NCBI GenBank assembly: GCA_947498845.1
Contig: CANMLX010000005.1
Location: forward strand, 62,001 to 126,000
Direction of reading: 5' to 3'
From: an uncultured Flavobacteriaceae bacterium
Lineage (GTDB): Bacteria; Bacteroidota; Bacteroidia; Flavobacteriales; Flavobacteriaceae
DNA length: 64,000 bases
How positions within the stretch are numbered: position 1 is the stretch's first letter; every line of letters starts with the position of its first letter. This document shows, one piece after another, positions 45,798 to 54,421 of the stretch. A program made the position numbers and the translations under genes. Under the pieces are notes generated by a model, which was not told where the DNA came from, ran no database searches, and was given only the letters and a program-made list of their open reading frames with translations.

Positions 45798-46541
45798 ATG
45801 AAAATAAAAACATTGTTTTTGCTGTTAATATTTATTTCTTGTAATAAAAAAATAGTAGTAGAAGAGAGTACTGCAATTAAAGAAGAAAATAAATATGGAG
45901 AATTAATTTTTTATGATGATTTTGAGAGAAATGAAACTCAAGAAATAAAAGATGAAGTAGGTAATGGTTGGACTACCAGTAGTGATAAAACTGCTAAAGG
46001 ACATAAAGAGGTAGATTTAAAAGATGGTAAAATGCATATTTACATCCATAAAGAGGCTAACCATGCTGTTTCGGTTAGGCATAAAATGGGTTTTAAAGAC
46101 GGAGCTATAGGACTTAATTTTAAGTTAGATCATCCTGATGATGTTTTAGTTATGAATATAGCAGATATGACCTGTAAAAGTGTTCATGCGGGGCATATAA
46201 TAGATGTGAAAGTAAAAGCCAAGATGTTAGAAATGTACGATTTAAAAACAGGAATTTTTTTGTTGGAACACCGTAATGCAATTTTAAATAAGACACTAAC
46301 AAAGGAAAAGGAAGAACTATTAAAATTAAAGTCTAAAAAAGTGCCTAATAACGTTTCTCTTGGCAAATGGTATTCGTTAATAATAGAAATAGTAAACGAT
46401 AAATTAATTGTTTTTATTGATGGGAAAGAAGTAGGAAGCTTCTCCTCTAATGGTATAGCACACGATAAAAAAGGTCTTTTACGTATTTTAGTGCCAAGAA
46501 AAGTGACCGTAGATAATCTTAGAGTTTGGAAGAAAAAGTAA
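45798..46541 (+). CDS. DUF1080-like (3-keto-disaccharide hydrolase-type) lipoprotein
   Basis: The 247-residue protein has a lipoprotein signal (lipobox FISC, Cys about 15) and one concanavalin-like domain. It begins ELIFYDDFERNETQEIKDEVGNGWTTSSDKTAKG and ends FIDGKEVGSFSSNGIAHDKKGLLRILVPRKVTVDNLRVW, the pattern of DUF1080-type proteins (PF06439). Members include hydrolases/lyases of 3-keto-glycosides and carbohydrate-binding proteins. It is the last gene of the PUL region, 380 bp after the GH117-like gene with repeats between, so it likely has its own promoter. Confidence 0.7.
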   Translation: MKIKTLFLLLIFISCNKKIVVEESTAIKEENKYGELIFYDDFERNETQEIKDEVGNGWTTSSDKTAKGHKEVDLKDGKMHIYIHKEANHAVSVRHKMGFKDGAIGLNFKLDHPDDVLVMNIADMTCKSVHAGHIIDVKVKAKMLEMYDLKTGIFLLEHRNAILNKTLTKEKEELLKLKSKKVPNNVSLGKWYSLIIEIVNDKLIVFIDGKEVGSFSSNGIAHDKKGLLRILVPRKVTVDNLRVWKKK

Positions 46542-46809
46542 TGAAATCGCGTTAAGTTATACCAATTAATCCATATAATTACGCCAAAATACGTGTTCAT
46601 TGGTCTCAAATTTCTATGAAAGAATGTATATAAGTATATCTGGGTATTAGTAGAATAAAAAAACTAAGCTATGAGTTTTGTGATTTGCATTGTTATTCTT
46701 TATAAATCGCAATGCAGAAAGAAAATATATAAATGGCCTTTATCTTAGAATGATAGAATAAACCAGAGCTATTTAACAATGGAGACACCAGAAAATAATT
46801 CTTAGCTAG
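46542..46809. other. spacer with one isolated element end
   Basis: ATACCAATTAAT at about 46559 resembles the left end of the 163-bp hairpin family, but no matching right end follows. A TGCATTG/CAATGCA inverted repeat lies at about 46687-46716. No gene is seen. Confidence 0.4.
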
Positions 46810-47064
46810 AAGTGGTATCTACTCTATAAAGCACCTAACAATTGGACGCAAAACCAATATCGTAAAGCTAAAATACTTTTTCAACAATATGCCAATACCA
46901 AAAAAGCTTTTAATTTTTTACAAGGACTAAGAAACATATTCAATACAGCGTCTTCTATACAAATCGCTTACACAAAACTCTCTCATTGGAACAAAGACCT
47001 AGGTCAATCTGGTTTTAGAGCATTCAATACTTTTAGGTATGATCCCGTTTTAGGTATGTTTTAG
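46810..47064 (+). pseudogene. ISL3-type transposase remnant
   Basis: Reading from 46810 gives KWYLLYKAPNNWTQNQYRKA, then KILFQQYANTKKAFNFLQGL, RNIFNTASSIQIAYTKLSHW and NKDLGQSGFRAFNT before running into an unrelated tail and stop. This resembles the region before the last catalytic acidic residue in ISL3-like (ISAon1-type) DDE transposases. The N-terminal half is missing, with stops upstream, and the sequence breaks off before the final catalytic part. It is therefore dead. It sits just outside the left boundary of the putative tRNA island. Confidence 0.7.
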
Positions 47065-47072
47065 GGAGTGCA

Positions 47073-47104
47073 TAAAAAAGCCCTCATATTTCTATGAAGG
47101 CTTG
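47073..47104 (-). terminator. terminator after the tRNA-Met fragment
   Basis: On the reverse strand AAGCC(T)TCATA-type arms pair (plus strand AAGCCCTCATA with TATGAAGGCTT) and a T run follows. It is placed directly after the 3' end of the truncated tRNA and probably was the original terminator of the tRNA-Met gene. Confidence 0.7.
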
Positions 47105-47109
47105 ATTTT

Positions 47110-47155
47110 CTAGTAGCGGGAACTGGACTCGAACCAGTGACCTTCGGGTTATGAG
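47110..47155 (-). repeat. 3' half of initiator tRNA-Met (attachment-site-like direct repeat)
   Basis: 46 nt are identical to 53801-53846, covering the intact tRNA-Met from the first base of its anticodon loop (nt 32) to its 3' end plus four flanking bases. The sequence diverges abruptly at the anticodon loop, so no cloverleaf can form. The orientation is the same as the intact tRNA, 6691 bp away. This is the arrangement left when an element integrates into a tRNA gene and restores its 3' half. Confidence 0.9.
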
Positions 47156-47397
47156 AATAATTACTTCTATAACAAAGTTTTGAGCAGTTAATTGATTTTG
47201 ATTAGTCTAAGCTTCAAGTATCTAACTACCAGAGACTCTTAAATTAGAGTTTGCAGGAACTGAAACTGTTGCGTAATTAGAACCCCATTTATTGAAACCT
47301 TAAAAACTTTTGTGTTTTGAGCATTCGTGTGTAACACTTATTAAACATATAATAAAAGTAATTTTAGTTTCGTAATCTATGTAGGTTTTTTAGGTAT
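47156..47397. other. AT-rich spacer inside the putative island
   Basis: The end of the island next to the tRNA fragment holds no integrase, excisionase or other reading frame of note. Confidence 0.5.
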
Positions 47398-48417
47398 TTA
47401 GTTAACAGTTATAGTTTGTCCACAACTTTGGCCAGTATTAGTAATTTGGGTTGCTTTAGAGGCTGATGAATTGCCACTAAAACTGTAGTATAGATTCTTT
47501 TTACAATTAAAATTTCCGTTCGAATTAACCGAAATACGAGATCCGTTACTAGAACCTTCTTCATAGATATAAATATCTTTTCCTGTTCTGTTAGTTAATT
47601 TTACATTGCTAATAAGACTACTCTGTTTTGAACTTGCATTACGTTCTTTAATACGTTTGTATTCTTCAGAATTGCGCCAATCGTCGCGTTGTTTGTTGAT
47701 GGCATCGATGATTAGTTTTCTTTTTAACTCTGTGTGTTCTACAACAGCTGCGTTGTTGGGGTCTTTCATCCATTGAGTATATACCGCTTGTTGTTTTGCA
47801 AAAGCAGTATCCAAATAATTTTGTAATGTTTTATGGGGTTGCATCTCCTTCATTTTCTTTGGGGATTTCATGACCTCTTTCATCTTTTTAAAGCCACTCA
47901 TTTTTTTGGCTTGATGTTCCATAACAGAAACCAGTTTGTAATTGTCCTTATCTACCCATTTTTTAATGATGTAAATCTTTCCATCTAAAAAAACAAGACG
48001 CTTATGATCATCGTATTTATTAATCCGTGGCGCATATCCCACTTCTTTCTGCATTTCTGCATTTCCTTCATATACCTTTTGAATATAGGTAATGGGAAAA
48101 GCAGGGTTATCTGGTAAATACATTTTTTCATCCTTTTTAAATTCTTCAGGCTTATTAGAGTCACCCCTAAATAACATAATAACCTCTTTATGCACTCCAG
48201 GTTGTATTCGATAATCGCGCTTTTCTATTACTTTATAAACCAATTCATCTAAACCACCTTCATAGGTGCCCGAGCCATCTTGTTGTGTCAGATAAGCCAA
48301 ATAATCACCAGTTTGGATGGTTTCTAATTCTTTGGTCTGGTGTTTTACTCCGTTTTGTGCACTTAGGCTAATGCATAAGGCGAATATGCTGATTACACTA
48401 AAAATAAGTTGTTTCAT
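47398..48417 (-). CDS. secreted protein of unknown function
   Basis: The start at 48417 is chosen because it gives a clear signal peptide (MKQLIFSVISIFALCISLSAQ); an upstream in-frame ATG would add 36 unlikely residues and overlap the neighbouring gene. The 339-residue mature region has a helical, Lys/Met-rich middle (KKMSGFKKMKEVMKSPKKMKEM, about 190-212) and a C-terminal small beta domain (VKLTNRTGKDIYIYEEGSSNGSRISV ... GQSCGQTITVN). The family is not recognised. It follows the next small gene by 16 bp, so they are probably one transcript. Confidence 0.6.
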   Translation of the reverse strand: MKQLIFSVISIFALCISLSAQNGVKHQTKELETIQTGDYLAYLTQQDGSGTYEGGLDELVYKVIEKRDYRIQPGVHKEVIMLFRGDSNKPEEFKKDEKMYLPDNPAFPITYIQKVYEGNAEMQKEVGYAPRINKYDDHKRLVFLDGKIYIIKKWVDKDNYKLVSVMEHQAKKMSGFKKMKEVMKSPKKMKEMQPHKTLQNYLDTAFAKQQAVYTQWMKDPNNAAVVEHTELKRKLIIDAINKQRDDWRNSEEYKRIKERNASSKQSSLISNVKLTNRTGKDIYIYEEGSSNGSRISVNSNGNFNCKKNLYYSFSGNSSASKATQITNTGQSCGQTITVN

Positions 48418-48433
48418 GTTTTTTTGATTTTGT

Positions 48434-48862
48434 TTAAAATATTTTGTTTGCATAAGCTTCAATTTTTGCTTTGTCCATACTTTGTATATTTGTTTTGTCT
48501 GTACTATAATAGTTGCTAAAGGCATAACTTGTTTCTTCCCCTAATACAGGAAGCACGGCAACATAGCTCTTATCATCATAGCGTAGTATATAAATGCCCA
48601 TGGCGGAAAAGACATTCTTTCCTAAATCATCACTTTCCTCTGGGCGATACCTGTAAATTGCTGGATAACAATCGGCACAGGAAGCTACTAACAAGGCTTT
48701 TGTTCCATTGATTTCTGTAAGTTGAATAAACTTGGTTTTTACGCCCCGTTCTTCAAAGAGCAGGTGATACTCTTCGGCTATGCCTAGGGTGGTTTTTTCT
48801 TGTTGCCCATGTATTGCCATACTATTTATGAACCATGCGAGTAGGAAAATGAAATTTTTCAT
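48434..48862 (-). CDS. small secreted protein of unknown function
   Basis: The start at 48862 gives a signal peptide (MKNFIFLLAWFINSMAIHGQ, cleaved after about 20). The mature 120 residues contain a CADCYPAIYRY segment and otherwise no recognised domain. It is in the same orientation as the gene downstream (16 bp) and the cadherin/NHL gene upstream (66 bp). Confidence 0.6.
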   Translation of the reverse strand: MKNFIFLLAWFINSMAIHGQQEKTTLGIAEEYHLLFEERGVKTKFIQLTEINGTKALLVASCADCYPAIYRYRPEESDDLGKNVFSAMGIYILRYDDKSYVAVLPVLGEETSYAFSNYYSTDKTNIQSMDKAKIEAYANKIF

Positions 48863-48928
48863 GGATTTAGAATTAAGCATATGGTATAAAAAGGTGTGAG
48901 TAATACCCACACCTTTCTGTCATGTTAT

Positions 48929-50902
48929 TTAATTAATCGTAATCTTGCGGATGGTGTTGTTGCCATAATCACTAATAAACAAATCTTCAGAAGCATCAAT
49001 GAGTATTCCCCATGGTCGTCTAAACCTAGAAGTGTTCCCTGGGCCGTTTAAATATCCGGTCATTGAACCGGCCAATACACTTGTAGTGTATTCACCGAAG
49101 ACGCCTACCTCAGCCTTATAAATTAGGTTTTTATCGAAATCAGAGATGTATAATGTACCATCGTTAGTATTCAATGCAATTCCGTATGGTTTTAGAAAAC
49201 CTGCTGTAGGCGTTATTAGTGTTGACAATCGTCCGGAATTAGCCCCCTTAAAACCTAGTGTTCGTATTCTTTTATTTCCTGAATCTGCTATGTATAGTTC
49301 ATTGAGACGATTGTCAACAACAATACCCACCGGAGAACTTAGTCTAGTGGTTTGTGAAGCAGCGCCGTCAAGAAAACCTGCGGTTCCATCACCTGCCATT
49401 GTAGTTACCTTACCGCTAACTGCAATTTTTCGAATGGCATGATTGCCTAAATCGGCTACATATAAATTACCATCTGTATCCACTGCTACACTTGTTGGAA
49501 AGTTAAAAGCAGAAAGCTTGGCTTGATTATCATTTATAAATCCGGGTCCTCCTCCAGCAACAGTAGTAACTCCACTAGAAGTAATTTTTCGAATTCGATG
49601 ATTTCCCTGATCGGCCACATAGATATTACCTGCGGCATCTATAGCCAATCCTGTAGGATCACTAAACCATGCTGCCAATCTGTTGAACTCATCATCGGCC
49701 CAACCTCGGGTACCCGATCCGGCATAGGTGGAAACCGTTCCGGAGGCCGCATCAATTTTTCTAATTACATTATTGGCTGTATCGGCTAAATAAATATTTC
49801 CAGCAGCATCTTTCACCATTCCTGAAGGGCCATTAAACCTTGCCGATTGCCCAACACCATTTACAAGCCCTGCTGTAAGGTCTCCTGCAAAAGTACTCAC
49901 GTTAATATTGGATTCTATGATATCTGTCACGTTTACAGTGATGGTAATTGGATCGGCACTTAATAGACCATCATTTACCCTTGCGTTAAAAACATAACTT
50001 GTTCTTGTTTCATAATCTAAACTGGCCCCTGCTCTTAAACTCAGTTCACCGCTATCGGCATCGAGTTCAAAATTACTGCTGTTAGAACTGTCGTTCAATG
50101 TAAATTTTGTAGTATCACCATCTTCATCAGTTGCAGTCAGTGTACCTATTACGGTTGTGTCATTAATATCCTCTGGGACTGTAAACGTTGTAGGGTCATC
50201 TCCAAACACTGGTACATCGTTTACATCGGTTACATTTACAGTAATATCTACTGTTGTAGTTAAGTTTCCATCAGATACCTCAACGTTTAAAACATAATTT
50301 GCTTGCGCTTCAAAATTTAGTGTTTCCGTTTTACTTTTTAACTGCCCAGTATTTGCATCCAATTCAAAAAGATTTTTGCTGTTTGCAGGAGTAGTACTGG
50401 TAACGGAGAAACTAAGAGTATCATTATCTGGGTCTGTTGCTACTATGGTTCCAATGGCCACATTCGCAGCACTGTTTTCATCTATAGAAAAGGGTTGGTC
50501 TGCCGCAACAGGGGCTTGGTTTTCGTCAACATCAATAACCGTAATGGTAATTTTTGCAGAGGCTTTGGCCTTGCCATCGCTTACTTCTACGATAATTTCA
50601 TGAGTGGCCTTGGTCTCAAAATCAAGAGATTTTGATGCTGCCAAGCTCAACGCCCCGGTTTTGGTGATTTCAAAAAGATTGTCACTGTTAGCTGTAATGC
50701 TATAGCTTAATTCGTCTTGGTCGGCATCGGTTGCTTTTACCGTACCCAATACATCCGAATCTGCTGCTGCTTCTGAGGCATTAAAGGACTGTGCCTTTAT
50801 CTCGGGAGCTTTGTTTTCTGCCATTGTAGGACCATCGTCCTTTCCACAGGAAAACGCAATTATTGATATTAATAATAAGATACTTTTCTTGATTGTTTTC
50901 AT
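48929..50902 (-). CDS. cadherin-repeat and NHL-repeat lipoprotein
   Basis: The start at 50902 gives a lipoprotein signal (lipobox AFSC, about 18). Residues about 30-335 contain three cadherin-like repeats with repeated GTVKATDADQDELSYSI, FELDANTGQL and V.VSDG motifs ending in DVNDVPVF/DVDENQAP calcium-binding linkers. Residues about 340-657 form an NHL-type beta-propeller with repeated GNIYLADTANNVIRKID, GNIYVADQGNHRIRKI, GNLYVADLGNHAIRKI and LFISDYGNNTIRKI. It is probably a surface protein for adhesion or binding. Its G+C content looks clearly higher than its neighbours', suggesting a different origin. Confidence 0.85.
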   Translation of the reverse strand: MKTIKKSILLLISIIAFSCGKDDGPTMAENKAPEIKAQSFNASEAAADSDVLGTVKATDADQDELSYSITANSDNLFEITKTGALSLAASKSLDFETKATHEIIVEVSDGKAKASAKITITVIDVDENQAPVAADQPFSIDENSAANVAIGTIVATDPDNDTLSFSVTSTTPANSKNLFELDANTGQLKSKTETLNFEAQANYVLNVEVSDGNLTTTVDITVNVTDVNDVPVFGDDPTTFTVPEDINDTTVIGTLTATDEDGDTTKFTLNDSSNSSNFELDADSGELSLRAGASLDYETRTSYVFNARVNDGLLSADPITITVNVTDIIESNINVSTFAGDLTAGLVNGVGQSARFNGPSGMVKDAAGNIYLADTANNVIRKIDAASGTVSTYAGSGTRGWADDEFNRLAAWFSDPTGLAIDAAGNIYVADQGNHRIRKITSSGVTTVAGGGPGFINDNQAKLSAFNFPTSVAVDTDGNLYVADLGNHAIRKIAVSGKVTTMAGDGTAGFLDGAASQTTRLSSPVGIVVDNRLNELYIADSGNKRIRTLGFKGANSGRLSTLITPTAGFLKPYGIALNTNDGTLYISDFDKNLIYKAEVGVFGEYTTSVLAGSMTGYLNGPGNTSRFRRPWGILIDASEDLFISDYGNNTIRKITIN

Positions 50903-51042
50903 AAAATTGGGGTTTATTTTCAACCCCAAATAAACATTCAATTATGTGAGTAGCTAACTAATAGTTTCCTAACAACCTATTTTTATTTCCGAATGAAAAG
51001 TAATTGGACTAATAAACTTAAAAGCCTTAATTATAGAACGGT

Positions 51043-51777
51043 TCAACTAATATAAATAGCTTCAAACCGTTCTTTATAACTCTTACTTACAGGAACTTTA
51101 AAGCTTTCTACAACTACTTGTTTTTCTTTTTTTGAATAAGACATATTAAGATTGGTATTTACTAACCAAGAACGGTGTGTTCTTACAAATTGATTGTTTT
51201 CTGTTAGTAAAGATTCATAATAACTCAACTTTTTAGCAGTTATGTATTTTTTAGTGTTTTTTAGATGAAGTATAGAATACATTCTGTCAGCTTCAACACA
51301 AATAATATCTTCTATATTGAGAATGGCATAATCACTCTTATAAGGGATTGCTATTTTTGTAATCTCCTTTTTATTTTCTTTTAAAAGTTGTAATCGATTA
51401 TTAGATTCTAAGGCTACTGTACGTAATTTTTGATTTACTTCTTTTAATCTATTTACATCTATTGGCTTTAAAAGGTAATCTAATGCGGCTACTTCAAAAG
51501 CTTTAATAGCATACGAATCATAAGCTGTAATAAATACTATTTGAAAATTAATTTTGCTAAAAGCTTCTAATAATTGAAATCCATTTTTTTGAGGCATTTC
51601 TATATCTAAAAAAACAACGTCTGGTGTATACTTTTTAATATCAATAATTGCATTGTCCACATTAGACACTTCTGAAATAACAACAATATCAGGGCAATGG
51701 TATTTTAATAAATATCTTAAATTTTCACGTGCACTTAATTCATCATCAATTATAATAGCCTGTATTTTATTAGTCAT
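51043..51777 (-). CDS. LytTR family response regulator
   Basis: The 244-residue protein has a receiver domain (1-120) with acidic D11, D12, phospho-acceptor D58 (VVFLDIEMP), T83 region (FITAYDSY) and K105 (LLKPID), and a C-terminal LytTR DNA-binding domain (about 140-244; DIICVEADRMYSILHLKNTK, FVRTHRSWLVN). The gene overlaps its kinase gene by 8 bp. It probably activates a nearby surface or secreted protein gene; the cadherin/NHL gene is directly downstream. Confidence 0.93.
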   Translation of the reverse strand: MTNKIQAIIIDDELSARENLRYLLKYHCPDIVVISEVSNVDNAIIDIKKYTPDVVFLDIEMPQKNGFQLLEAFSKINFQIVFITAYDSYAIKAFEVAALDYLLKPIDVNRLKEVNQKLRTVALESNNRLQLLKENKKEITKIAIPYKSDYAILNIEDIICVEADRMYSILHLKNTKKYITAKKLSYYESLLTENNQFVRTHRSWLVNTNLNMSYSKKEKQVVVESFKVPVSKSYKERFEAIYIS

Positions 51778-53611
51778 TATTTTTATAAGGTATTTTTAAA
51801 ACTACTTTTGTTCCTATCTCTACATGTTCATATTCAAAACCAATATCTAACTTATAGTAGTCTTTTAATAACGATAATCTATCTTTTATAGCCTTGGTGG
51901 AGAAAGAATACTTTTTGTTATTATTTAGAGCATTTATTTTTTTAGAGGCTTCATACCCAATACCATTATCTGTTATGATACATTTAAACACATTTTCCTG
52001 AAAAAAACTTACAGTAACTTTTTTAAGTCCGTTTGTTTTGTGTAATAAACCATGTTTTATGGCATTTTCTACAAAAGGTTGAATAATCATGGAGGGTATT
52101 TTTATGTCTTCAATAGCTTCCATACCTTCTAGTTGATATTCAAAACTGTCTCTAAAACGTAGTTTTTCTAGTTCTAGATATTTTTTTAATAATGACAGTT
52201 CTTCTTCAAAATATACAAAGCTTTTTTCGCTCATATTTAAGTTTTCTCGTATTAATGATGAGAACTTTGTTAAATAATCGTATGCCTCATTTTTATTCCC
52301 CTTTAATACTAAATTTTGAATTGAATTCATCGCATTAAACATAAAATGTGGATTCATCTGTGCCTTTAATGATTTTAGTTCGGAATTTTTATATTGCTTC
52401 TCTAGTATCATCCTCTTTTGAGTTTCTTTTAACTCTAGTGATAGAAATGCTGCTTTTCTTTTTGCTTTTATTCTTTGAAAATAGAATAAAGAAATTAAAA
52501 ATAGAAAACATACCCCTGTCAAGGCCGTTATTAAATATTGTTTGTTTTGTTTTTCTTGATTAATTATTACTATAGCTTTCTGTTCTGCTAATGCTTTATC
52601 TTTTTTTATTTTATCGGTTTCATATTTTTTCTGCATATCTTCTATAACGACCTGTTTTTCATATGAAAAAACACTATCCTTAATATGGTAGTGCTTCTCC
52701 AAAAACCTATTTGCATTTTGGTAATCTTTAATCTGCTTATAAAAACTACTTTGATTTAAATATGCTTCCTGTAAGGATTTTAGGTTGTTTTGTTGTTGAT
52801 ATACTTTTATTGACTTATTATTAAGTAAAATTCCTTTATTTATATTTCCTGAATTGGCATACGACTTTGCCAATTCTAAATTTGTATGAGCAATATTTGC
52901 TATTTGGTTATTATCTTCATAAAACTTTAAAGCTGACATCAAATAATTAATAGCTTCATGATGTTCACCTCTTCTATTAGCCAAAACTCCTAAAGATGAA
53001 TTTGCAATGTAGATTCCTGTTTTAAAATCAGTTTTTTCTGCGATACTTTTTGCTTCCTTATAATGAAATTCAGCTTTGTCAAAACTGCTTAATTCACTAT
53101 AAGCATTAGCTAAATAAAAATGTATTCCAGCCTTTTGTGGGTTTAATGGTTGGTTTTCAAAAAGTTTTAAATTCTCTAATTGAATTTTAATAGCTTCATT
53201 AGGTTTTTTTAAGTGTATATATATTCTAGCAATGCAATTATTTGTTAATAATAAACCTGTTACATCATTTATACTATCTTGAATCTTCTTTGCTTTTAAA
53301 GCATAGATAAGCCCCTTATCATAATTTCCAGATTGAACATAAAAAATACTATACCCTGTGTAGGAACTACCTAATCCTTCGGCATAATTTATCTCTTTAC
53401 TAATTTCTATAGCTTCCTGAAGTAAAGTTTCACTTTTTGAAATATCTCTAACTGTATAGTACTTTGTTAATTGATTTAAGAGGTTTACTCTTATGGGGTC
53501 TTTTTTAGAATATGTTTCAACTAATTTTTTTATACTATCTAATTCCTTATCCTGAGAAGATACTGATTGAATAAAAAAGAGTATAAAACTTATAGTTGAT
53601 ATTAATTTCAT
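51770..53611 (-). CDS. TPR-containing sensor histidine kinase (LytS/YehU-like)
   Basis: The 613-residue protein has a signal peptide or N-terminal anchor (about 1-19), TPR-like repeats in the periplasmic part (about 20-330; EAINYLMSALKFYEDN, NKGILLNNKSIKVYQQQN), one TM helix (YLITALTGVCFLFLISLFYF, about 355-374), a coiled coil and a His_kinase domain (QMNPHFMFNAMNSIQN with the phospho-acceptor His) plus HATPase (FVENAIKHGLL, DNGIGYE). The TPR-kinase plus LytTR regulator pairing is typical of Bacteroidota. The signal is unknown. Confidence 0.92.
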   Translation of the reverse strand: MKLISTISFILFFIQSVSSQDKELDSIKKLVETYSKKDPIRVNLLNQLTKYYTVRDISKSETLLQEAIEISKEINYAEGLGSSYTGYSIFYVQSGNYDKGLIYALKAKKIQDSINDVTGLLLTNNCIARIYIHLKKPNEAIKIQLENLKLFENQPLNPQKAGIHFYLANAYSELSSFDKAEFHYKEAKSIAEKTDFKTGIYIANSSLGVLANRRGEHHEAINYLMSALKFYEDNNQIANIAHTNLELAKSYANSGNINKGILLNNKSIKVYQQQNNLKSLQEAYLNQSSFYKQIKDYQNANRFLEKHYHIKDSVFSYEKQVVIEDMQKKYETDKIKKDKALAEQKAIVIINQEKQNKQYLITALTGVCFLFLISLFYFQRIKAKRKAAFLSLELKETQKRMILEKQYKNSELKSLKAQMNPHFMFNAMNSIQNLVLKGNKNEAYDYLTKFSSLIRENLNMSEKSFVYFEEELSLLKKYLELEKLRFRDSFEYQLEGMEAIEDIKIPSMIIQPFVENAIKHGLLHKTNGLKKVTVSFFQENVFKCIITDNGIGYEASKKINALNNNKKYSFSTKAIKDRLSLLKDYYKLDIGFEYEHVEIGTKVVLKIPYKNND

Positions 53612-53762
53612 TTAATTAAAGTATTTAAACACGAATAAATACATCTAAATTTAAAAGCACTTAAAAAACTTCCGTTCGTGATGAAAAAACTTCCGAACCA
53701 GTTAAAATATATTAGGAATAATTGACCCTTCATTTGTTTCATATATGTTTCACATAGTGAAT

Positions 53763-53795
53763 AAAAAAAGGGTTTCAATCTCTTGAAACCCTTGT
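53763..53795 (-). terminator. terminator after tRNA-Met
   Basis: AAGGGTTTCAA and TTGAAACCCTT are perfect inverted arms around a 4-nt loop, with a T run on the reverse strand. It lies 10 bp beyond the tRNA 3' end. Confidence 0.9.
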
Positions 53796-53804
53796 CATTG
53801 CTAG

Positions 53805-53877
<73 letters not shown>

Positions 53878-53998
53878 ATGTAATATCAAAAATAATTTAC
53901 TTAGCTTTTAACTTTTCGGTTCATAATGTCGAACAAATTATTTCGGACTGCAAATATACAACCCTTTTTAGATTTAACAACACTTATTGTGAAAAAAA

Positions 53999-54181
53999 TT
54001 AGTGTTCAATACTAGTTGCTTGAAACCCTGTGAGTTCTAAATTAACAAATGTTACATTAATTTGTATGGGGTTACAACAGACCTCACAATCTTCAACATA
54101 AATTTGGTGAATTACCGAACTATCTAATAACATGGATATCGTTTCCCAGCAATATGGGCATGTAAAATGGTGTTCTTCCAT
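53999..54181 (-). CDS. CPXCG-motif cysteine-rich protein
   Basis: The 60-residue protein has a zinc-ribbon-like pattern: HFTCPYCWETISMLLD (C8, C11) and CEVCCNPI (about C33-C37). Small proteins of this type (about 60-65 residues, CPXCG family) are widely conserved but uncharacterised; metal binding is likely. It lies next to tRNA-Met with its own transcript. Confidence 0.85.
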   Translation of the reverse strand: MEEHHFTCPYCWETISMLLDSSVIHQIYVEDCEVCCNPIQINVTFVNLELTGFQATSIEH

Positions 54182-54261
54182 GTTTAATAAAATTTACATT
54201 ATATACAAAGATCAATATAATATATCATTGTAAAACAATAAGATCCAAGATGTTTGGAGAC

Positions 54262-54336
54262 AGGCGGACTGATGACCAATGACGAGTGACTGCAAACTGA
54301 ATACTGCTCACTGGAAACTAAATACTACACATCATG
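54262..54336. repeat. degenerate short repeat block
   Basis: Variants of the word ACTGCAAACTGAATACTG/ACTGGAAACTAAATACT follow each other several times, preceded by GACCAATGACGAGTGA. Such blocks are seen between genes in many Flavobacteriaceae. No spacers or regular period are present. Confidence 0.45.
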
Positions 54337-54421
54337 ATTTCTGATTCTTAAAGCGTAGCGATCTTGTTTTTAGTATTTGTATTTAGTCTGAAAAATTTCA
54401 TTTATGCCAAAATATATTGAT

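Larger units (their letters stand above)
47156..53804. mobile_element. putative tRNA-Met-associated genomic island (6.6 kb, no integrase)
   Basis: The segment is bounded by the 46-nt tRNA 3'-half repeat on the left and the intact tRNA on the right. All five genes inside are on the reverse strand. The cadherin/NHL gene is visibly richer in G+C than its neighbours. No recombinase is encoded, so it would be a decayed or deleted remnant if it was ever mobile. A simple duplication of part of the tRNA is a less complete alternative. Confidence 0.55.

Noticed and set aside
46779..46805. Short ATG frame before the transposase remnant
   Set aside because: Only eight codons before a stop and in a different frame from the remnant.
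47110..47155. A second tRNA-Met gene
   Set aside because: Only the 3' half is present, from the anticodon loop; the 5' half is unrelated sequence so no cloverleaf forms.
54262..54336. Repeat array that could be CRISPR or VNTR
   Set aside because: Words are irregular and degenerate, with no spacer pattern or constant period.
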